Shown here: positions 1 to 6,900 of the stretch, one piece after another | Layout: every line of letters begins with the position of its first letter | Position numbering within the stretch: the first letter of the stretch is position 1 | NCBI GenBank assembly: GCA_028748945.1 | Contig: JAQTOL010000023.1 | Coordinates: 1 to 15,435 of the forward strand | Length of the DNA stretch: 15,435 bases | Direction of reading: 5' to 3' | From: Paludibacter sp. | Lineage (GTDB): Bacteria > Bacteroidota > Bacteroidia > Bacteroidales > Paludibacteraceae | Made by a program: the position numbers and the translations under genes | Notes under the pieces: generated by a model | What the model was told of the DNA's origin: nothing | Seen by the model: the letters and a program-made list of their open reading frames with translations, nothing else | The model's database searches: none

Positions 1-37
1 GATATTAAATTCAAATATTGTTTTAATTAGAAGCAAT

Positions 38-1111
38 TCATTTATTAATCACGAATTTCTGAATGGTTTTCCTGTCACCTGATTGTAATTGCAATAAATA
101 CATTCCGTTTTGCAGTTGGTCGAGCCAGATGGTATGTTCGGGTCCTAGCTGATTTTGGAGCAAAACCTGACCGTTTAAGTTATAAATAATATAGGCAGGA
201 TTTACTTCGTCGCATTGAATATTCAATTCATTTTGAACCGGATTGGGTGAAATGGAAAATTGGATCTTCAATTCATTTATTCCCGAAGCTAACGACCAGC
301 TTTCTCCTTTGTGATTTCCCCAAATATATTCTGCCAGTTCCGGATGATCGATAAAGGGGTTTCGGTTTTTTTGTACAACATAAATGGCATTATTCCGACT
401 TATCTCCTTTGAACTTACCGGGTCCTGACGGGACCATTTCAGAAACAGATTAATAGCATAAGTAGATAAACCCAACGTTGGCGTTCCAAAAATAACCGAA
501 CCTTGTCCCTGTGTCCATGTACCACAATCGGATGCATAACGGGTTGCGATGTAAAAATAAATACGTGCAAAGTCACCTTTATATTCGTTTATTGGTTCAA
601 ATACCACACCTGAATATTCGGCGATACTTGATGATCCAAGTTTACTGCCATTGCCTGATGTATAACTTGGTGTTCCTACTTCTCCATATGGATTGTTCCC
701 TCTTTGTGCATTTACGTAGCTATCGGTTGGAACTAAATGTACTATATCCGAATATTGAGGTACAGTTTGAATACCTCCCCACCAACTATTTGGTACTGAG
801 TGTTCACGATTGTAATTTGTACATTCAGGTCCGGTAGTTCCTTTGTTTTGATCCACCGACCAGGTAAAGCTACAATTTGAATACATATCCCATATTTTTC
901 CGGTGGCTGGATTTATATCTGTCGTTGCATAAGCATTCCACAATCCCGGGGTATAAGTTAAAACAACTGAGCCATTGGTAATAATTGATTCAAGTGATGT
1001 TCGTAATGTTGCATCGCTTTTTCCTACAGCAGAATTATAATATCCTGTCGGTTCCTGAGCGAATATGTAAATTGAAAGACTAAGAAGAAAGAGTGTAAAA
1101 AGTTTTTTCAT
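38..1111 (-). CDS. Secreted endonuclease I family nuclease with T9SS sorting domain
   Basis: This 357-aa protein is a predicted extracellular, metal-dependent, non-specific nuclease of the endonuclease I (EndA/Vvn) family, cutting DNA and possibly RNA. Residues 1-18 form a signal peptide (MKK start, hydrophobic core, cleavage near FAQ-E). The family signature NREHSVPNSWWGG lies at 100-112; by family knowledge E103 and H104 correspond to the metal ligand and general base of the beta-beta-alpha-metal active site. N139/N140 in the following RGNNP segment, GDFAR (179-183) and RNPFIDHPE (250-258) are further family landmarks. Residues about 285-357 are a T9SS C-terminal domain beginning SISPNPV and ending KFVINK, so export through the outer membrane is expected. 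The frame can be extended upstream to a TTG at 1171, but that adds 20 residues before an ideal signal peptide and overlaps the likely promoter box, so ATG at 1111 is chosen. Likely roles are nutrient scavenging or extracellular DNA degradation (inference). Confidence 0.9.
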   Translation of the reverse strand: MKKLFTLFLLSLSIYIFAQEPTGYYNSAVGKSDATLRTSLESIITNGSVVLTYTPGLWNAYATTDINPATGKIWDMYSNCSFTWSVDQNKGTTGPECTNYNREHSVPNSWWGGIQTVPQYSDIVHLVPTDSYVNAQRGNNPYGEVGTPSYTSGNGSKLGSSSIAEYSGVVFEPINEYKGDFARIYFYIATRYASDCGTWTQGQGSVIFGTPTLGLSTYAINLFLKWSRQDPVSSKEISRNNAIYVVQKNRNPFIDHPELAEYIWGNHKGESWSLASGINELKIQFSISPNPVQNELNIQCDEVNPAYIIYNLNGQVLLQNQLGPEHTIWLDQLQNGMYLLQLQSGDRKTIQKFVINK

Positions 1112-1168
1112 AAATTCTATTACTGAAATTATTAATTGGAATTCCTCTGTTTTTAAAAAAGAGGGCTG

Positions 1169-1176
1169 CAAATGTA
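1169..1176 (-). promoter_or_regulatory. Bacteroidota-type -7 box for the endonuclease gene
   Basis: Read on the minus strand this is TACATTTG, an exact match to the TAnnTTTG consensus of the Bacteroidota primary sigma factor. It would place the transcription start near 1162 and give a leader of about 50 nt before the ATG at 1111. No convincing TTTG -33 element is seen at the usual distance, so this is a moderate-confidence prediction. Confidence 0.45.
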
Positions 1177-1201
1177 GGGAATATGTTTTGAATAATAAGG
1201 G

Positions 1202-1348
1202 TATGTTTGCATTTTTAAGTGTTCCATACCTGAAAATAGAGTAGAAACCTATTTTCAGAAAAGTTTATCAAGTTGGTTTTACAAAAAGATTACAATGTAG
1301 AAGCGTGGATTAAAGTGTTTCCTGAAGTCTGAAGACATTCAGTTTTTT
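1202..1348 (+). ncRNA. Candidate plus-strand small RNA with its own -7 box and terminator
   Basis: The plus strand has an exact TAnnTTTG box (TATGTTTG, 1202-1209) that would start a transcript near 1216. A perfect 10-bp inverted repeat follows (1230-1239 with 1249-1258, 9-nt loop). At the end is a terminator-like hairpin: CTGAAGTC (1322-1329), TGAA loop, and GAC-A-TTCAG (1334-1342) with one bulged A, followed directly by TTTTTTATTT (1343-1352). There is no plus-strand protein gene upstream that needs a terminator here, and I see no meaningful ORF in the segment. The predicted unit is about 130 nt and ends just before the convergent terminator of the minus-strand cohesin gene. No known RNA family is recognised. 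The call is an inference from signals only. Confidence 0.3.
1230..1258. repeat. Perfect 10-bp inverted repeat (hairpin or operator)
   Basis: CTGAAAATAG and CTATTTTCAG are exact reverse complements separated by 9 nt. The element sits between the minus-strand cohesin gene and the endonuclease gene, about 54 bp upstream of the endonuclease -7 box. It lacks a T-run on the minus strand, so it is not a standard terminator for that strand. It could be the 5' stem-loop of the candidate small RNA or a protein-binding site. Confidence 0.5.
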
Positions 1349-1367
1349 ATTTGTGAATACAACTTTC

Positions 1368-1419
1368 CAATAAAATAAAAAGCCCCGCATTTTCTCTACA
1401 TTAGAAAAAGCGAGGCTTT
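1368..1419 (-). terminator. Intrinsic terminator of the beta-helix/cohesin operon
   Basis: On the minus strand, AAAGCC-T-CGC (1419-1410) pairs with GCG-G-GGCTTT (1388-1379), interrupted by one mismatch. The stem is extended by an A/T-rich inner helix (TTTTCT with AGAAAA, 1390-1395 and 1403-1408) and followed by a T-rich tract (TTTTATTTTATT on the minus strand). It begins 15 nt past the stop codon of the 836-aa gene, as expected for an operon-ending terminator. Confidence 0.85.
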
Positions 1420-1434
1420 AACTTTCAATCAATA

Positions 1435-3945
1435 TTAACGTTTTATAATTTTGAATAATTCTGTTTTGTCATTAGTTGAAAGGTTCACGAAGTAAATACC
1501 CGAATCGAACGTACTGAAGTCAAACGTTATTACATTCCCTTCCAAAGTGCGATTAACCTTCAACATGCGTCCTGTAGCATCAAACACGACTAACTTCGAA
1601 TCGTTGCCCATCGGATTGTTTAAAGCAATATGCAACCGATCGTCAACCGGATTGGGGTATAACAATGCATTCGTACTTTTGTAAACGCTTAATCCTACCG
1701 TTGGTGAAAGTATAATGGCCAACGAATCGGCAGCTCCTAAACCACAATCGTTCACACCCTGCACTTTGATAAGAGCGGAGGTAAGCGTATTGTCGAAACT
1801 AACCGTGATGCTGTTGCTTGTGCTGTTTCCTGTTACTCCATCAGACAACTGCCAGAAATATGATTGGGCAAATGGAATAGCGGGAACAGTATAAGTAATG
1901 TTGTAAGACCCTTTTAATAATATCGAATCTCCCGAAATGGAAGCAGCTGCTACTGGCTTTGGATTTGCATGTATCAACAAATCAATCGAATAGACCAGAG
2001 TATCCGTTACACAGGGTTCGGTTGATACAACGCGACAGGATATTCTGTCACTATTTACAAGTCCGGTTATCTGAAGAGTATCAACGTTTCCATCCGAAAC
2101 CGGATTCCCGTTTTTAATCCATTGATAACGAGGTTTACCACCATTGATAACAAAAACGTTAAAATGCATCGGTTCACCTTCACAAATAAACGGATCGGAC
2201 TCATTCTGAATGACAGCAGAAACCGTATTCCTGTTTACCCCTGAAACACTTCCATTTCTTTCGATCAGGATCGCAGGTGAACTTTCATTTACGGTGAACG
2301 TTTCGAAGTGCATATTTGCCAGGGAACCGGCTTCAAAACCGGCTTTTGGTACAAACTTCAATCTCATAAGCACCCCGCTATGCTGTAATGCTGCGATTCC
2401 TGTTGATGCAAAATGAATCACTCCATCTTTTTCATTCTCAGCAGAAACCCAGTTTCTGGTCGAAGTTCCGGCAGTTTCCATACCTGCATAACTAAGTTTG
2501 GCATTATCGTAAGAAAGTTCCCCCTGAAAAGAATTTATTGAATCGTGGGGTAAACTTTCAAGATAGAGCGGATAGTGCAACACGCTATCGAAACGACAGA
2601 TGCTTGTATCGGGTATCATAATCCTCGTATCAAAAACTTCAAACTTATTGGAATACGCCGGTGCACCTGCCGAATCAATAACACTCACAATAACTTGTCC
2701 GTGCTTTTTTCCTTTTAGAATTCCCGTCTGATTAATATTTGCAACCGTTGAATCGCTTACTGACCATGTCCATGGCGGGATAGCTTCTCCATAAAGATTT
2801 AATTCAACGGATTCACCAACAATTAGAGCACCTTCTGACGGATAAATAGATCGGTTTTTGAAGTTCATGGGCGAAAAATATCCGTTGGATAAGGCAACCT
2901 TCAGATTTTCGTTCATCAGGGCATTATTTATTTCAATATTGGTTCCCCGTGGATAGGATAAAACCTTGAAACGCACATATACTAAAGTTCCCGGACCAGC
3001 TAAAGAAGTTGTTCCAGCAAAAGCAACAGATACGTTTCCTTCGGCTTTTTTCAAAAAGACCTGACAAGATTCCAAAAGTGTACCCGTCTGGATGATGCTT
3101 TCGGGCGACAACAGATTCGGATTAAAACCGATTTGGAAATTTCCGGACGAAATGTTTAGTCCGGTCAAATCGGTAGTTAGTACCGGAATATCGATAGTTG
3201 CACCTTCCCATTGCGTAAGATTGCCTGGAACACTCAGTTTCAGAGGTCGAATCTCAATAATCTGAGTCGTGTCTCTAACACCATATGCATCCATAGCAAC
3301 CACTTTCTCAATGCCACTGGCATTTGTCGTCAACAGACCATTTTGATCAATGCCGGCCAGATCTCCATTGGTTACATACCAGGCATAAGGAGCTGTTCCT
3401 CCGTAAACATTCATTTGTAACTGATCGCCTTTTGCAATTACTTTAGTATCGGGATAAATGGTAATAGTCGGCGCTTGCTGAATGTTTATATGTCCCGGTA
3501 TAAATGTTACAGCCGGTGATCCTTCGTTCAAATAATTATGCTTCACATCCGTAAAACTAAGTGATATCCACCCGGGATTTTTTAGTATCCATCTAATTAT
3601 AACCAGCTTCCCTTTTCCTGTTAATGGAGCAGTTCCTGCCGCGGCTAAGCTTACAATTCCGGATACTGAAGTATTCAGAACGGGCATACCAAGGAGTTCT
3701 CCTACTGTTCCGGTGATAATCGGCGATTCCGGTTGCAAATAATATGGATTATAACTTAGTTGAAAGGAATACGAATAGACCTCCTTTCCGGTCATTGTAC
3801 TATCCACGTACAATGGCATTTCTAAAATGGTACCTTGTACGGAAGTTGTGTCCGGCATTCGTAACCCAACGGATTGAGCATGTACCCAACCTTCTGCCAA
3901 TAGTATTGGCAGAAGGAAGAGGAATAAAACACTTATCTTCTTCAT
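1435..3945 (-). CDS. T9SS-exported protein with three cohesin-like modules
   Basis: This 836-aa secreted modular protein starts with a signal peptide (1-24, cleavage near VHAQS). Three beta-sandwich modules resembling cohesins follow at about 26-155, 234-357 and 440-567; each opens with a PLYV/IPVL-type strand, has an SYNP/GFNP/SYDN segment and an AxAGTxxLxGxGxL-like core, least clear in the third. The first two are each followed by a Big_2/Ig-like domain (158-232, 364-437). An Ig-like domain (573-662) and a PKD-like domain (665-746) come next, then a T9SS type A sorting domain (about 755-836, LYPNPV start, KIIKR end). No catalytic motif is visible. By family knowledge cohesins bind dockerins, and the gene 11 nt upstream encodes a dockerin, so a scaffold or docking role for that giant beta-helix protein is the favoured inference. 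Cohesin-like folds also occur in proteins without any cellulosome role. No carbohydrate-active enzyme is in the window. Confidence 0.8.
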   Translation of the reverse strand: MKKISVLFLFLLPILLAEGWVHAQSVGLRMPDTTSVQGTILEMPLYVDSTMTGKEVYSYSFQLSYNPYYLQPESPIITGTVGELLGMPVLNTSVSGIVSLAAAGTAPLTGKGKLVIIRWILKNPGWISLSFTDVKHNYLNEGSPAVTFIPGHINIQQAPTITIYPDTKVIAKGDQLQMNVYGGTAPYAWYVTNGDLAGIDQNGLLTTNASGIEKVVAMDAYGVRDTTQIIEIRPLKLSVPGNLTQWEGATIDIPVLTTDLTGLNISSGNFQIGFNPNLLSPESIIQTGTLLESCQVFLKKAEGNVSVAFAGTTSLAGPGTLVYVRFKVLSYPRGTNIEINNALMNENLKVALSNGYFSPMNFKNRSIYPSEGALIVGESVELNLYGEAIPPWTWSVSDSTVANINQTGILKGKKHGQVIVSVIDSAGAPAYSNKFEVFDTRIMIPDTSICRFDSVLHYPLYLESLPHDSINSFQGELSYDNAKLSYAGMETAGTSTRNWVSAENEKDGVIHFASTGIAALQHSGVLMRLKFVPKAGFEAGSLANMHFETFTVNESSPAILIERNGSVSGVNRNTVSAVIQNESDPFICEGEPMHFNVFVINGGKPRYQWIKNGNPVSDGNVDTLQITGLVNSDRISCRVVSTEPCVTDTLVYSIDLLIHANPKPVAAASISGDSILLKGSYNITYTVPAIPFAQSYFWQLSDGVTGNSTSNSITVSFDNTLTSALIKVQGVNDCGLGAADSLAIILSPTVGLSVYKSTNALLYPNPVDDRLHIALNNPMGNDSKLVVFDATGRMLKVNRTLEGNVITFDFSTFDSGIYFVNLSTNDKTELFKIIKR
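3890..3916. repeat. Perfect 27-bp inverted repeat within signal-peptide codons
   Basis: CCTTCTGCCAATA and TATTGGCAGAAGG are exact 13-nt reverse complements around a single central G. In the minus-strand mRNA of the 836-aa gene this covers nucleotides +30 to +56 from the A of the ATG (codons 10-19, encoding LPILLAEGW). It would fold into a stem of about 11 bp with a 5-nt loop. A perfect match of this length is very unlikely by chance in 15 kb. It could slow early translation, set the ratio of the two operon products, or bind a protein. Confidence 0.6.
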
Positions 3946-3956
3946 GGTTTTATCTT

Positions 3957-6900
3957 TTATTTACTGACCTGAAATAGTTGAGAGTCTGTGTAATTAGCTG
4001 TTTGCATCCGAATGACGTAAGTCCCCGATTCGAGTGGATAATCTTTATTTGTAATTTTAATCGAATAGGTTCCTTGTGTTTTATATTCATCAACCAAACC
4101 GGCTACTTTTTGTCCTAACAGATTGAATATATCAAATTTTACCCACTTAGAGTTTTCGTCGAGTTGATAAACCAATCTGGCTTCATCTTTAAACGGATTT
4201 GGATAAAGAGCAGCCATTCCCTGTGATTTGTCTGCGAGGGTAGTTGCAAATCCGGTTCCGCTTTTCATAATCGTTATCGAGCCCGGGGTAGCAGCAAAGG
4301 TGAAATCCTTTTCGTTTGCCAGGAATTTTTCAACACTGATATCCGTCACAATCGATGATGTTGCAATCGCTTTTAATTTCAGATTTGCTAAGGTTCCACT
4401 TCCGTTCAACGAAACCGATCTGGCCATAGCTATGGTAATTAAACCGGTCACATTATCGATATTAAATTCCATAAACATGGACGACAGAAGGTTCTCGACC
4501 GCAACAGCCTCCAGATATTGTGGATTAAATTTGAGTTTAATATCAGCACCCAACAATCCATCCATATTCGCAACACTAAGTGGAACCGTAAACTCGTTAC
4601 TATTATCTACGCTGGCACTTCCGATTGATAAAGCTACAGATGAAAGTTCAAGCGTGGATTTTTTCACTTTGTTAATTGGAAAAGTGGCATCCATCCCTAC
4701 CACATATTGCAAAATCAACGAAGCATCGTAGGCGGTAATACCAGCAGTTCCACTAACATCAGCTACTTGTTGTTGAGCCGGAGAAAGAGTCAGCAAGGTG
4801 GCGGCATGTTTCAAAACCAATGATGCATCGTAAGCCTGAATCAAACCATTGAGACTGACATCACCCATCAGTGGATTGATAACTCCGGTTGTTTTCCACG
4901 GTGTAAAATCAACATGGGTAGTTACATATTCCTGATCATGGCTTTCATCGGTAGTACCATCTGTTTGAATAGGACCTGCATTGCTTCCCCACCAACAATT
5001 AGAAGCCATAATATCAAATGATTTATCCACATTCTTGATTGCATAATAACGATTTTCGTTGAAATCGCAATTTGCAAAAACAGGATTGGATGCTCCGGTA
5101 GCATATACACCGTAATCATTTAAATTGAAGTAACAATTTGTGAATGAAGGGCTTGCATTAACAGTGTTAATTCCCTGTTCTGCATATCGGATAATACAGT
5201 TTTTCATCTTACACAACGGATCGAGTGACTGATCGGTATAAACTAAACCCGACCAGTCGGAAGTTGCCGGTGTGGTTGTCGTACTGTCGGAATTGGAGTC
5301 GCCACCATAAAAGTCATCAAATATACTGGTAAAGACAATTGTACTGTCAGGAGTTGCACCGCCTAAGGCAATCAATCCTCTCGATACTTCCATGCCGTAA
5401 GTATCCCACCAATTCCATTGCTTCCTGAATTTACAAATTACTCCGGGATCAATGGTCAATGACGCACTGGTTCCGATTTTGTAATTTTCGAAATAATATG
5501 GGATATTGTTTTTACCGCCGAAGTTTCTCTTTGGAAGAGTAATGTCCTGTGTCAGAATTTCATCCCTTACTTTGATAACTTTGTACGTACTGCCCGAAAT
5601 TAAATTCCCAACTGTTGAAGCAGGATATGATACCAACGAAATTTGCATTGGATAATTTTGCAAATTGTGGAAAGTACAACTATCAATTCTTGGAGCTGAA
5701 ACTCCATTCATATCAACACCGCAATACAAATTTTCGAAACGAAGATTTTTGAGAGACGGAGATGCGCTTTGATTGATAATCCCATTGTTTCCATATTTAA
5801 ATATTGCATGGTTAATGGAACTCAAATCATCACTCACATCATTAAAGGTAATCCAATCTCCATTCCTATCTGTTGGAGGCAGTGTGGCGGATCCGTTTTG
5901 ATTCATATCTGCCGGATTTCCATAACTGTCATCCAACGCACTGGTGAAAACGACAGGATTAGCGGTCGTCCCTTGTATAATCAACTTTCCATTGACAATA
6001 AATCCATTGGCCTGATTCCAAGTGTATTCTTCGGAACTGATACCAGCAGTGGATTTGAATACAACTCCTGCCGGAATGGTAATAGTAGCACCCGAATTAA
6101 TGTTACAAGGTGACTTCAGAAGATAGCTGATATTGGTATAGCCTCCAAAATCCCGAATTGGAATTGTATCCGATTTTGAATAGGTTTCCTGAATAACTGT
6201 CAAAGCCATATAACCGACATTGAGAGCGGAACAATTTATAAATGTTGGATTTGAGAACATGCTCAGTTCAATTGGAGAAAAATTAATATTATAGAACTGA
6301 CAATTTACAAATTCAGGATTAGCCGAACCAACAACTACGGCTCCGAAATATTGACATAACTGAAGAACACTATTCTCGATGGAAGCATGAGAGTTTTCAA
6401 TTCGCACTCCGGAACTAGCATAAGATATTTCGCAGTACTTTAGCGAATTAACGGTATCGGACACCATGCTGTTATCAACAAACTTAATACCCCCGGGTCT
6501 CACATAATACGGTTGACCCCAGTCTCCTTTTGCAGGAGCTGTGGTATTTCCGTTATTATTGGAATCACCACCTTTCGAGTCATCATTAAATGAGGTGAAA
6601 TAGATTTTGCTTGTTGGCGTACCATTGGCTATCAAATTACCATTTACAATAATATAGGTATTGTATGGCCAACTGTCACCTCTGAATTTCACAACTACAT
6701 CCGGTAAAATTGTCAACTTGGCATTGCTCGAAATAGTCAGTTTATCAACCACATAAGCAATATTGGCAATACCTGCCATAGTTCGTGGAGCCAAAGTAGC
6801 TCTCGTTGAAAGCGTTCCTTCAATAATTTTTATTGCCTGACTGTAATTAGATACAAATGCAATATGCGAAAAAGAAGGATTGGCCGTCAACGACATAGCA

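Noticed and set aside
511..837. Plus-strand open frame of 108 codons
   Set aside because: It is antisense to the endonuclease catalytic core.
1112..1171. N-terminal extension of the endonuclease to a TTG start
   Set aside because: It would put 20 residues before a textbook signal peptide and begin inside the putative -7 box; ATG at 1111 fits better.
4228..4731. Plus-strand open frame of 167 codons
   Set aside because: It is antisense to the dockerin/cohesin/T9SS end of the beta-helix gene, which has clear domain structure; there is no supporting motif or promoter.
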